Assembly: GCA_946186505.1 (NCBI GenBank)
Contig: CAMHNI010000008.1
Coordinates: forward strand, 1-64,000
Length of the DNA: 64,000 bases
Direction of reading: 5' to 3'
From: an uncultured Prevotellaceae bacterium
GTDB lineage: Bacteria; Bacteroidota; Bacteroidia; Bacteroidales; Bacteroidaceae
Shown here: positions 47,001 through 55,539 of the stretch, piece by piece
Position numbering within the stretch: the first letter of the stretch is position 1
How the letters are laid out: every line of letters starts with the position of its first letter
Made by a program: the position numbers and the translations under genes
The notes under the pieces: generated by a model
What the model was told of the DNA's origin: nothing
Databases searched by the model: none
What the model saw: only the letters and a program-made list of their open reading frames with translations

Positions 47001-47816
47001 TTACACTTTCCCTTCGTTGACGGCGTTGAACAATAGTTCGAGGTTCACCTGCGTCTCAGCACTGTCGGCCTTTCGAGGAGCAATGACGGCATTGCCCTGC
47101 AGCGACGGCTCGGCATACAGCGCATCGGCCATGTTGTCAGGCGTACGATACTCAAAGGTGTACTTCTGCTGAATTTCAGCCACCGAGGCATCGAGCAACA
47201 GTTTCTGCTGCGAGAGAATCAGGATATGGTCCAGCAGCTGCTCCACGTCGTGCACCTGGTGTGTCGAGATAATCAGCGTGCGCTCCTCCGTCATGTACTG
47301 CGCCACCACCTTGCGGAACTGCGACTTCGAGGGAATATCCAGCCCGTTCGTCGGCTCGTCCATCAGCAGCAGCTTCGTGTTGGCGGCAAGGGCAAACGAC
47401 ATAAACACCTTCTTCTTCTGACCCATCGACAGCGCGTTCAGCTTCACGTCCATCGAAAGCTCGAAGTCCTTCAGGCAAGCCTCTAATACCTCGCGGCTGA
47501 AGCGCGGGTAGAACGGCTCGTTGATGCTGACGTACCTCTCTAACGACATCGACGGCAGGTCGAACTCCTCAGGCACGATGAAAATCTCCTGTAGTGTCTC
47601 CGGCCTTCTTTTGTTAGTATCGATGCCATCGAAACACACCGTCCCAGCCTTTGGTCTCAGCAAGCCTGCAACAAGATACAGCAGCGTTGACTTACCCGTT
47701 CCGTTCTTACCCAGCAATCCGTAGATGTTGTTTGCCTCTAATCTCAGGCTGAAATCATCGAATACCAGGCTGCTCTGGCCTGCGTACTTGAAACTGATGT
47801 TGTTTACTTCAATCAT
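47001..47816 (-). CDS. ABC transporter ATPase of the GntR-controlled operon
   Basis: 271 residues. Walker A GLLGKNGTGKSTLL, signature LSMGQKKKVFMSFAL (degenerate LSMGQ), Walker B LLLMDEPTNGLD, switch ISTHQ. Similar to YtrB/BcrA-type ATPases of ABC-2 systems. First gene of the operon, with promoter and likely operator immediately upstream. The two membrane proteins and the GntR regulator follow in the same direction. Confidence 0.92.
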   Translation of the reverse strand: MIEVNNISFKYAGQSSLVFDDFSLRLEANNIYGLLGKNGTGKSTLLYLVAGLLRPKAGTVCFDGIDTNKRRPETLQEIFIVPEEFDLPSMSLERYVSINEPFYPRFSREVLEACLKDFELSMDVKLNALSMGQKKKVFMSFALAANTKLLLMDEPTNGLDIPSKSQFRKVVAQYMTEERTLIISTHQVHDVEQLLDHILILSQQKLLLDASVAEIQQKYTFEYRTPDNMADALYAEPSLQGNAVIAPRKADSAETQVNLELLFNAVNEGKV

Positions 47817-47852
47817 AATCCTTGATATTTTAATGGTTTTACACTTCTGTTT

Positions 47853-47890
47853 TAGTGTACTACTTTGCTATTACACTACAAAAGTAGTAC
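47853..47890 (-). promoter_or_regulatory. Promoter overlapped by a likely GntR operator
   Basis: The minus-strand -7 element TACTTTTG is at 47879-47886. Around it lie two overlapping palindromes: TAGTGTA-N12-TACACTA (47853-47878) and GTACTACTTT-N14-AAAGTAGTAC (47857-47890). Binding there would block initiation. The regulator encoded in the same operon (44791) is the obvious candidate. Confidence 0.7.
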
Positions 47891-47920
47891 AAATATCCTT
47901 TCCCTCCAAACTTTTTGGCA

Positions 47921-47962
47921 AAAAAATAAAGGTGGAAATGCATTTTTAACATTTCCACCTTT
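47921..47962 (-). terminator. Terminator after the esterase at 47996
   Basis: AAAGGTGGAAATG and CATTTCCACCTTT make a 13-bp perfect stem with a 9-base loop; on the minus strand a T-rich run (tttatttttttg) follows. Confidence 0.85.
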
Positions 47963-47995
47963 ATTATATGAAGCTTTTGGTCGGCCTGCCTTGTA

Positions 47996-49204
47996 TTACT
48001 TGAATATCAGTTGTGCAAACTGGTAGAGGCTGCGGCGCCAGGTGTGCCACTCGTGGGCAGTGCCCGGAGAGTCATAACCAACGGCATTCATACCAAGTTG
48101 TTCCTTAATGTTCTTGGCAGCCTCTACAACCCCCATGTTCTCTTTGCCGCCGCCGCTCATGAAGAGTAGCTTGACATTCTTTGCGAAACCTTCTGACCCC
48201 TTCACCTGGTCAACATTCCATGCACCACTGCTGAACGAGCCTACGTAGGCAAACTTCTCAGGATTGGCCAGCGTAATCTCGCGGGCCTGCATGCCACCCA
48301 TTGACAGTCCGGCGTATGCGCGATGCTGAGGATCGGCAATCACGCGATAGTGGGTTTCCACCATCGGAATGATATCATTGAAGAGCACATTCTTAAAGCC
48401 CTCGGAGAAGCCTCCGAAGCCGCCACGACGGGGACCGCCCTGACCAGGAGCGCCCTGCGGACGCTGTCCGCCAAAACCGCCAAAGCCACCGGCCTCACCC
48501 GGACGACGAGTGTTCAGGCCATTGTCCATGACGATGATGCAAGGAACGGCCTTGCCCTCGGCAATCAGGTTGTCAAGGATCTGAGCGGTATGTCCCTGCT
48601 CGGCCCAGCCATACTCGTTCTCACCCATACCGTGCTGCAGATACAGAACAGGGAACTTCTTGGTGGGATTGGTGAAATACTCGTTAGGCAGATATATATG
48701 GCAGCGACGCATCTTCTCAGTGTAGGTTGACCAGTAGAACACCTCGCTCACGGAACCCTGTGGGACATTCTTCACCTGCCAGAAATCCTGGTCTTCTGAT
48801 GGAATCTCGATACCGCTGCCCCAACGGCTTGCGCCATAGTAGTAGAGGCTGCCTGGATCGGGTACTGAGGCGCCATCAATGTTGAGCTGATAGTAGTGGA
48901 AACCTTCGTCCTGAGGTTCTGAAGTACCTGTCCATACGCCGTTCTCGTCCTTAGTCATTGTATAAATCTTTCCTGCAATGTCAAGTCCTACGAATTTGGC
49001 ATCAGGAGCTGAAATCTGAGCACGGACCATCCGTTCTGAGTTCACCATCGGGTACTGCTTGTTGTCTTGATTGCTTGATGCCGGCTTAAAATCCTCAACA
49101 GTAGCAACTACAGAGGGAACGATGGGGTTTTGTCTGGGAGCCCCAAATTGGGCTGACGCCGTCAAACTTGCGAGCGCCATCAATGAAAGAACGATTTTTT
49201 TCAT
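47996..49204 (-). CDS. Secreted CE1-type esterase with N-terminal E-set domain
   Basis: 402 residues. Signal peptide (MKKIVLSLMALASLTASAQ), an immunoglobulin-like E-set domain (about 60-130), then an esterase-D/feruloyl-esterase alpha/beta hydrolase. The nucleophile is Ser301 in GLSMGG; the His is in the TAHEWHTWRRSL block near the end. Typical roles are removal of acetyl or feruloyl groups from xylan. A Gly/Arg/Gln-rich loop (about 237-265) is an unusual insert before the nucleophile. The C-terminus LYQFAQLIFK closely resembles that of the esterase at 54362, so the two are paralogues flanking the accessory island. Confidence 0.88.
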   Translation of the reverse strand: MKKIVLSLMALASLTASAQFGAPRQNPIVPSVVATVEDFKPASSNQDNKQYPMVNSERMVRAQISAPDAKFVGLDIAGKIYTMTKDENGVWTGTSEPQDEGFHYYQLNIDGASVPDPGSLYYYGASRWGSGIEIPSEDQDFWQVKNVPQGSVSEVFYWSTYTEKMRRCHIYLPNEYFTNPTKKFPVLYLQHGMGENEYGWAEQGHTAQILDNLIAEGKAVPCIIVMDNGLNTRRPGEAGGFGGFGGQRPQGAPGQGGPRRGGFGGFSEGFKNVLFNDIIPMVETHYRVIADPQHRAYAGLSMGGMQAREITLANPEKFAYVGSFSSGAWNVDQVKGSEGFAKNVKLLFMSGGGKENMGVVEAAKNIKEQLGMNAVGYDSPGTAHEWHTWRRSLYQFAQLIFK

Positions 49205-49304
49205 AAGTTAATGTTTAATTAGTTGACAATATTTCTTTCTATGACGTTCCTTATTAAGAATAGTAAAAAAGCAGCACCGCGAATTATGGAATATTAACAG
49301 TCTG

Positions 49305-49370
49305 TCAGAAGTTCACCCCCACATTGGCAAAGAAGCAGCCGGTATGCGCCGTATTGAAGTCGTCGCAACT
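49305..49370 (-). pseudogene. Duplicated 3' end of the outer-membrane barrel gene
   Basis: About 62 bp match the last codons of the gene at 51901-52575 with two mismatches, including its stop; translated DDFNTAHTGCFFANVGVNF. Sequence identity ends abruptly. It forms a direct repeat with 51901-51966 around a 2.5-kb segment carrying the Fic gene. Confidence 0.85.
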
Positions 49371-49386
49371 TGCATATTCCCCTAAC

Positions 49387-49588
49387 CTCCTAACCTGATT
49401 GCTTGAATCGCCTTTGTAAAAAGGGCTTTCAGCGTGTTAAGTGTTGCCAAAACACCTAACATACTCCTAACCCCACTTATTTTACAAGGTGGGTTAGGAG
49501 TTGATTACCTGTTGGTTAGGAGTTCAGCAAACTTCTAACCTTCCGAACCCCCTTTTTACAAAGGCGATTCGAGCAATTTGGTTAGGAG
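49387..49588. repeat. Nested inverted repeat, MITE-like, about 200 bp
   Basis: Outer arms 49387-49425 and 49550-49588 (ctcctaacctgattgcttga and ctttgtaaaaaggg parts) are complementary with a few mismatches. Inner palindromes repeat the word ttaggagtt, for example around 49469-49505. No ORF. It lies inside the putative inserted segment. Confidence 0.75.
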
Positions 49589-49716
49589 TTGGCCATTTTT
49601 TGAAAAATTCCTGTATTCTCTCAACCGCAATGCATATTTATTTACAATTCGCATAAAAAATACACTCCAAGCCTCCTCAATAGTTTGCTCCGACCTACCC
49701 GGCGGGTTGAACGTAC

Positions 49717-49753
49717 TAACTCGGCGGGTTGGTCCGTCCGACCAGCCGAGTTA
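49717..49753. other. Strong hairpin upstream of the Fic gene
   Basis: TAACTCGGC and GCCGAGTTA with inner TTGGTC/GACCA pairing, loop cgtcc. No T run, about 100 bp before the Fic promoter. Could be a terminator-like or protein-binding structure. Confidence 0.5.
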
Positions 49754-49853
49754 CTGCCCGCAAGTCGTAGTGTATAAACATGCATGCGGGGGCCTTATAT
49801 CAAATAATGTGTTAAAAAGCACCCCCAACCGCTTTACTTTCAAACTTTTTTCG

Positions 49854-49861
49854 TATTTTTG
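49854..49861 (+). promoter_or_regulatory. -7 element for the BRO-N/Fic gene
   Basis: TATTTTTG. It supports the ATG at 49943 over an in-frame ATG at 49865, which would fall at or before the transcription start. Confidence 0.6.
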
Positions 49862-49942
49862 CAGATGCATTGTGGCCGTCGTCCGAGTCGTGGTGCTGAG
49901 TTTGATCTTCCTGAAGTTGGGCTATCAAATAGGTTTGGAGCT

Positions 49943-50827
49943 ATGAGCAAGAAATCAATACGATTTTATAAAGACCACGAGGTCAGAGCCGTGTGGGATG
50001 AAGAAAAGTCCATATGGTGGTTCTCAATTGTGGATATCGTAGGTGCTATTACAGATAGCCCTAATCCTCGTAAGTATTGGAGCGTGTTGAAAACCAGACT
50101 AAAGAAAGCGGGAAACGAGTTGACTACACGTTGTAGTCAACTGAAGATGACCGCAGCCGATGGCAAACGATATGCAACAGACTGTTTTGCGCAAGACGAC
50201 ATCATCCAGTTAGTGAGGGTCATTCCGAGTAAAAAGACAGAAGACTTCCTCGACTGGTTTGTATATAGCGACAACACTATTGACGGACAAAGCAAGAAGA
50301 AAGCTTATACACTCATGGAGAGCGGGCTGCTCGACACGCTAAAGCCTGGAACCGTTAAGTGTCTGCAACAGATTCATGCATTTCTGTTTGGAGGACTTTA
50401 TGACTTTGCTGGAAAGATACGTACAAAGAACATTTCCAAGGGTAACACCATCTTCTGTCTGACTGAGCATCTGCACAGCTACCTAAAAACTGTGGAGACG
50501 ATGCCTGAGACTTCTTTCGACGAGATTGTAGATAAATATGTGGAGATGAATATGGCCCATCCGTTTATGGAGGGCAACGGACGTTCGACTCGTATTTGGT
50601 TCGACCTGATGCTAAAAAAGCGCCTCAGTATCTGCATTGATTGGAGCAAGATAGGCAAACGCGATTATCTTGATGCAATGATCGAAAGCGAAACTAACAG
50701 CGACAGAATACGTGAACTGCTCCGTCAGGCTCTGACTGACAAGATTGATGACCGCGAAACCTTTATGAAGGGTATCGACTACTCATACTATTATGAACAA
50801 TCCGATTATGCGAGAGCAGATTTATAA
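49943..50827 (+). CDS. BRO-N/Fic fusion protein (probable AMPylase toxin or effector)
   Basis: 294 residues. Residues about 4-110 resemble a BRO-N DNA-binding domain (VRAVWDEEKSIWWFSIVDIV, ATDCFAQDDIIQLVRVIPSK). From about 118 a full Fic domain follows: DNTIDGQSKKKAY, GGLYDFAGKIRTKNISKG, and the catalytic loop HPFMEGNGRSTR with His206. Fic proteins with this motif transfer AMP or another nucleotide to target proteins. BRO-N is usual in phage antirepressors, so the fusion may couple DNA binding to modification or let the protein repress its own gene. No separate inhibitory antitoxin was recognised. The HNH-like fragment starts at its stop codon (TAATG). Placed inside the segment flanked by duplicated barrel-gene ends. 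Confidence 0.88.
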   Translation: MSKKSIRFYKDHEVRAVWDEEKSIWWFSIVDIVGAITDSPNPRKYWSVLKTRLKKAGNELTTRCSQLKMTAADGKRYATDCFAQDDIIQLVRVIPSKKTEDFLDWFVYSDNTIDGQSKKKAYTLMESGLLDTLKPGTVKCLQQIHAFLFGGLYDFAGKIRTKNISKGNTIFCLTEHLHSYLKTVETMPETSFDEIVDKYVEMNMAHPFMEGNGRSTRIWFDLMLKKRLSICIDWSKIGKRDYLDAMIESETNSDRIRELLRQALTDKIDDRETFMKGIDYSYYYEQSDYARADL

Positions 50828-51075
50828 TGCAAAAGGCGGTGGACTGGTCGCTGCTGAAGGCTCATCACATTGACTACTTCACTCGTTCGCAAAACAACGA
50901 CTCTACAAACATCATTATCATCAGCCCTAACTACCACCGCATCATCCACAAAAACAACCCACACTTCAACCGCAAGAACCAAAGGCCAACGGCTGAAAGG
51001 GAAGTCAAGTTCCAGTTCGAGTTTCAGAATGGTGAGGTATTGAGACTGAAGTTCAATGAGCATTTGAAAGTGTAA
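50827..51075 (+). CDS. HNH-like nuclease C-terminal fragment
   Basis: 82 residues, start overlapping the Fic stop. The stretch AHHIDYFTRSQNN then NIIIISPNYHRIIH matches the second half of an HNH domain (first His, Asn and last His), but the upstream zinc-binding half is missing and the second knuckle is S-P-N-Y-H instead of C-x-x-C-H. It is probably the tail of a larger nuclease gene left by rearrangement, although its coupling to the Fic gene leaves open a small partner or antitoxin role. Confidence 0.6.
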   Translation: MQKAVDWSLLKAHHIDYFTRSQNNDSTNIIIISPNYHRIIHKNNPHFNRKNQRPTAEREVKFQFEFQNGEVLRLKFNEHLKV

Positions 51076-51095
51076 TACTAAAAACAGCAAAAAGT

Positions 51096-51314
51096 ATGAA
51101 GCGACCAAGAGTCACGCCAATAGATTTGTCAGAAGAACAAGAACAGTTCTTTATTGAGACATGGGATAATAATCAAAGTCTTTCTGCAATCGTAATATTA
51201 CGAGATAAGTTAGGTCTTGGATCAGATGCATTATACTCCGTTGCAAAACGATTAAGAGAGGAGGGAAAATTAAGAGACAAAACGCATGTTAGATATAGCG
51301 AGAAAGAGGTCTAA
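51096..51314 (+). CDS. Small hypothetical protein, winged-helix-like
   Basis: 72 residues (MKRPRVTPIDLSEEQEQ start). The second half (SALYSVAKRLREEGKLRD-like pattern) looks like a recognition helix plus wing, so a small DNA-binding protein is possible. It starts 20 bp after the HNH fragment, same strand. I do not recognise the family. Confidence 0.5.
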   Translation: MKRPRVTPIDLSEEQEQFFIETWDNNQSLSAIVILRDKLGLGSDALYSVAKRLREEGKLRDKTHVRYSEKEV

Positions 51315-51316
51315 AT

Positions 51317-51688
51317 ATGTTTCATCTCAGCGTCAACCACAAAGATGTCACCTTCGGCATCAACGAGGACATTCTTGCTTTATGCAAGCGGCAGAGCCGA
51401 GCGGCGAGGAACAAGGTCCCATACTTCGTAGGTGTTGTTGGAATAGCGCCCCTAAGAGGCAGCCTTCTCAAACCCCAATGCTGCCATATAAGTGTCAATC
51501 ATGATTTGAGTGGCAGGATGGGCATTAGCTACTCTTGGTTGGATAATAACAGGTTGGACGGTACGACCATCGAAGCCCGCAAATCCATAGAACGAATAGG
51601 CTGTATCAGGGAAGATGAGGTTGTGCATCAGAATCTTTCTAAGCAGAGCCAAGAATCAGACGGGACGGTTCTTCGTGATCATTTCTGA
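51317..51688. pseudogene. Decayed coding region, joined fragments
   Basis: The + strand opens with a plausible protein start (MFHLSVNHKDVTFGINEDI) that after about 30 residues runs into GC-rich repeat DNA (gcagagccgagcggc). On the minus strand, 51452-51652 encodes a protein-like tail (DGRTVQPVIIQPRVANAHPA and DTYMAALGFEK) without a proper start. I read this as two truncated genes abutting. The minus tail may come from a polyvalent or plasmid-type protein; the assignment is weak. Confidence 0.45.
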
Positions 51689-51762
51689 TTGTCAAATAAG
51701 ATTCTTGTTGTTGTGCCAACAGACATCGACGATGCTATGATTGTTATTTACAGGAAACAACT

Positions 51763-51816
51763 TGCACTTCCAGCACTTCTTGCACCTGCGTTGGTGCAAG
51801 GAGTGCTGGAAGTGCA
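51763..51816. other. Long near-perfect hairpin
   Basis: 24-bp arms (tgcacttccagcacttcttg cacc and its complement) with one mismatch and a 6-base loop. The arms contain the direct word tgca repeatedly. No T run on either side, so not a standard terminator; it could be a recombination or protein-binding site. It lies 85 bp from the right-hand duplicated gene end. Confidence 0.75.
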
Positions 51817-51900
51817 GCATAAAAAGTGCATATAACAACTATATGGGGCAACAATTATCGTACAGGACGGATTATCGAGTAATGTCTTGTACTCCTTGAA

Positions 51901-52575
51901 TCAGAAATTCACCCCCACATTGGCAAAGAAGCAGCCGGTATGCGCCGTATTGAAGTCGTCGCGACTGACATTGGCCAGCCCGATGTCGTAGCCCAGCTCC
52001 GCATAGAGGTGGTCGAACTGCAGGCCGCAGCCAAGACGCACACCACCGTCGAAGCGCTTGAAGGCATCGTCGGAGAACGAGCTGTAGGACAAACGGCGGT
52101 CCTGCTCCTTGATGTTGCCGCTGATACCTGCTGCACAATAGACACCCAGGAAAGGCTGGATGCTCGTCAGGGGGTCGAAGTTATGCTGGTACTTTATCAC
52201 GAGCGGCACCTCCAGGTAGTTCATGTTGTAAGAATACGCACCGTTCTTACCGCCCTTCTCCGCATACGACAAGCCCGTCTCCAAGTAGAGGGGCGTAGCC
52301 GGAGCCATCTGGATACCAGCCACAAAACCTACGTTCAGCCCTGTTTTGGGCGAGCCGCCGTCTAAGTAGCGGTCGTCGGCATTGACCGTAGCCACATCCA
52401 TACCAATACGGAAACCGAAGTAGCTGTCAACAATAGAGTGACGGCGGTAGCCATTGTCATAATAGCTCAGACGGGCAGGAGCAACCGGACGTCCATGAGG
52501 ACGCCCCACATATTGTGCCATCGAGGGCACGGCCGTCAGCACGGCCAGCATTGAAATCATCATTATCCTTTTCAT
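51901..52575 (-). CDS. Small outer-membrane beta-barrel protein (porin-family)
   Basis: 224 residues with a signal peptide (MKRIMMISMLAVLTAVPSMAQ, here MLAVLTAVPSMAQ) and an eight-strand-type barrel (LGVYCAAGISG, GGVRLGCGLQFDHLYAELGYD), ending with the aromatic residue of GVNF, as expected for BAM insertion. It resembles the PorT/outer_membrane_beta-barrel families. Monocistronic. Its last about 62 bp are duplicated at 49305, as expected if an element had inserted at its 3' end while keeping the gene intact. Confidence 0.85.
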   Translation of the reverse strand: MKRIMMISMLAVLTAVPSMAQYVGRPHGRPVAPARLSYYDNGYRRHSIVDSYFGFRIGMDVATVNADDRYLDGGSPKTGLNVGFVAGIQMAPATPLYLETGLSYAEKGGKNGAYSYNMNYLEVPLVIKYQHNFDPLTSIQPFLGVYCAAGISGNIKEQDRRLSYSSFSDDAFKRFDGGVRLGCGLQFDHLYAELGYDIGLANVSRDDFNTAHTGCFFANVGVNF

Positions 52576-52605
52576 CGTCGTACAGTTTTAATTGGTTTGA
52601 CGGTG

Positions 52606-52613
52606 CAAAGATA
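52606..52613 (-). promoter_or_regulatory. -7 element for the small barrel gene
   Basis: CAAAGATA on + equals TATCTTTG on minus, 31 bp upstream of the ATG at 52575. Confidence 0.7.
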
Positions 52614-52765
52614 CAAGAATGCCACGCTTCCGCCAAGACGACATCCCTACAATCCCAGGACAATTTCCCTAAACTTCAAGGGGAAATCCCCTAACTGAAG
52701 CACAGTACCACTTTTTGGGGTGGTATAAACAATATAAATAGCAGAATTTCGTTATTCAAGTGGTT

Positions 52766-52887
52766 ATGGCTATACAGGTAACATGTAGGAGAACCAAGAG
52801 TCTGTCGATGCGCATCGTGAAAAAACGGCGATATGCATGTGCCGGCACCTGTCGGTATGTCGAAGAAAGAGGTGGCAGAGAAATACT
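52766..52887 (+). pseudogene. Decayed 5' copy of the YgjP-like metallopeptidase gene
   Basis: About 120 bp align with the start of the gene at 53662 at roughly 80% identity (MAIQVT, RRT, SLSMRIVK, then HV-APVGMSKKEVAE). One extra A in a homopolymer near 52820 shifts the frame, and the rest of the gene is missing. It is more diverged than a recent duplication would be. Confidence 0.8.
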
Positions 52888-52931
52888 TTTTTCTTGACCA
52901 AATATGATAATAATTGGGAAATAAAGAGCTT

Positions 52932-53660
52932 ATGAGTAGTGTTGTCATAGCCATATTCCTGCTGAGCATCGGAGCCAGTTTTGTGCAGCGCACCACGGGC
53001 TTCGGCTTCGGCATCTTCATTATGACGATGCTGCCGTTCTTCCTGCCGACATACGGCGAGGCCACCACACTCTCAGGACTTCTGGCCATTACTACATCGG
53101 CTGTCATCGCTTGGAGACTGAAGACTTATGTCACTTGGAAACGGTTGTGGCCGATACTGATGACGTTTGTTGTTGTCTCGACGATAGCCATCTTTGCTTT
53201 GACCCGTATCGAAGACCACATATTGAAGCAGATCTTGGGAGTGGTGTTGATCGTCATCAGCATCTATTTTGCGCTGTTCAGCCAAAAGATTAAGCTGCCT
53301 ACAACCAAGAAGGTGCAAGTAGGTGCTGGCACACTCAGCGGACTGTTGGGGGGATTCTTTGGGATGCAAGGCCCGCCTGCCGTACTCTACTTCATCCAGT
53401 CGGAACCCACCAAGGAGCACTATATGGCAATGACTCAGACTTACTTCCTGATAGGCAATGTGATGATGACCTTCGTGCGTGCCTATAACGGTTTCTTCAC
53501 TACGACCGTCCTGACAGATTACTGTTTCGGACTTGGCGGAGTCATCATCGGCACAACCCTTGGAGCCTACGTCTTCAAGCGCATCCCTAACCGCATCTTC
53601 CGATATATCGTCTATGCGTATATTGCAGTGAGTGGCGTGATTATACTAATGACAAATTGA
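52932..53660 (+). CDS. TSUP/TauE-SafE family membrane transporter
   Basis: 242 residues from the ATG at 52932 (an in-frame ATG at 52914 is also possible). Eight or so helices; the opening SIGASFVQRTTGFGFGIFIM contains the Q-R-x-T-G-F-G-F pattern of TauE/SafE proteins, and the repeat appears again at GGFFGMQGPPAVLYF. These proteins export sulfite, sulfoacetate or related small anions. It lies between the decayed and the intact YgjP copy; the intact gene starts 1 bp after its stop, so the two are cotranscribed. Confidence 0.87.
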   Translation: MSSVVIAIFLLSIGASFVQRTTGFGFGIFIMTMLPFFLPTYGEATTLSGLLAITTSAVIAWRLKTYVTWKRLWPILMTFVVVSTIAIFALTRIEDHILKQILGVVLIVISIYFALFSQKIKLPTTKKVQVGAGTLSGLLGGFFGMQGPPAVLYFIQSEPTKEHYMAMTQTYFLIGNVMMTFVRAYNGFFTTTVLTDYCFGLGGVIIGTTLGAYVFKRIPNRIFRYIVYAYIAVSGVIILMTN

Positions 53661-53661
53661 A

Positions 53662-54207
53662 ATGGCTATACAAGTAACATACAGAAGAACCAGAAGACTG
53701 TCAATGCGCATCGTGAAGAATGGCGATGTGCATGTGTCGGCACCTATTGGTATGCCTAAGTCTGAGGTAGAACGGTTCATTGAGGAACACCGCGACCGGA
53801 TAACAGAGGCACGGAAGAAAACATACGAAAGCCAAAAGCGTCGGGCAGAGTTTTACAATCAGCTCCCGCTAAGGACGAGAGAGCAGGCCGATGATGCTCT
53901 TCGACGGTTAAAAGCCCTGATAGAACCGATGGTGGAACGTCACTCCAAGGAGATGGGCGTGAAACCCTCAATCGTTTATTACAAAGCCATGATTTCCCGA
54001 TGGGGCGTGTGCCATGTCAAGGACAAGTCCATTTGCTTCTCTGCATACATGTTGCTATTGCCGGAATGGTGCATCGAGCATGTGGTGGTTCACGAACTAT
54101 GCCATCTGTTAGAACCCAGCCACAATGCCCGTTTCCACGCATTGATGGATAAGTTCTTCCCCCGTTGGAAGGAAGCCCGGAAAGAGACGCGGCTAAAAAG
54201 TAGGTGA
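53662..54207 (+). CDS. YgjP-like zinc metallopeptidase (M48-like)
   Basis: 181 residues. The motif VVHELCHLLEPSHNARFHAL gives the zinc-binding HExxH at His144-His148 plus the downstream Glu/His region of the YgjP/WLM-type family. RWGVCHVKDKSICFS before it is a typical family block. Cytosolic; physiological substrate unknown. It starts 1 bp after the TSUP stop. A strong hairpin about 65 bp downstream ends the convergent pair. Confidence 0.9.
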   Translation: MAIQVTYRRTRRLSMRIVKNGDVHVSAPIGMPKSEVERFIEEHRDRITEARKKTYESQKRRAEFYNQLPLRTREQADDALRRLKALIEPMVERHSKEMGVKPSIVYYKAMISRWGVCHVKDKSICFSAYMLLLPEWCIEHVVVHELCHLLEPSHNARFHALMDKFFPRWKEARKETRLKSR

Positions 54208-54271
54208 AACGGGGAAAAACGGGGGTCAAACGACAATCGGAGCAAGTATTCCCAAAAATGTGTTAGCAGAA

Positions 54272-54311
54272 AGCGGGCGAGGATGCCATTGACGGCTGAT
54301 CCTCGCCCGCT
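54272..54311. terminator. Bidirectional hairpin between convergent genes
   Basis: AGCGGGCGAGGAT and ATCCTCGCCCGCT, 13-bp perfect stem, loop of 14. It lies between the metallopeptidase gene and the convergent esterase gene. The T runs on either side are weak. Confidence 0.65.
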
Positions 54312-54361
54312 ATGTTTAGATATGGAGGCTCCCACAATTGTTGTGGGGCGCTCATGAGTGT

Positions 54362-55252
<891 letters not shown>

Positions 55253-55361
55253 CTAATTAGTTTATATAAATGCTTTTTTATTTATAGATAGTTTTTTTTT
55301 CATTTGGTTTAATACGATCATTATTTTTCCTCTCTTATAATTTGGATGTCCTGCTTACAAT

Positions 55362-55479
55362 TGGGTGATGCCCATGATGCGGCGCACGTCCTTCTTGAGA
55401 CCACTTCGTTGAACAAGCGTCTTCTTTGTCGACGAGCGGTCGTCCATGCCCATTTCGTAGAGGATGAGGAAGAAGGTGC
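55362..55479. repeat. Cassette-border repeat, copy A
   Basis: About 118 bp starting tgggtgatgcccatgatgcg and ending near catttcgtagaggatgagga. Copies B, C and D (56561, 57754, 58770) are in the same orientation and roughly 85-95% alike by eye. Read on the minus strand it can give a protein-like stretch (LILYEMGMEDRS, GLKKDVRRIMGITQ), but frames are broken in some copies. Copy A follows the 3' end of the Abi gene. The rest of 55241-55361 is AT-rich with nothing else seen. Confidence 0.85.
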
Positions 55480-55539
55480 CCAAAGGCTGTTTTGATGTCA
55501 TCGTATAGCATCTTGCCCCTGAAAGGTGCGGTGAATTAT

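Noticed and set aside
49859..49942. 28-residue N-terminal extension of the Fic fusion
   Set aside because: The -7 element TATTTTTG at 49854-49861 covers the beginning of this open frame, so the extension could not be fully transcribed.
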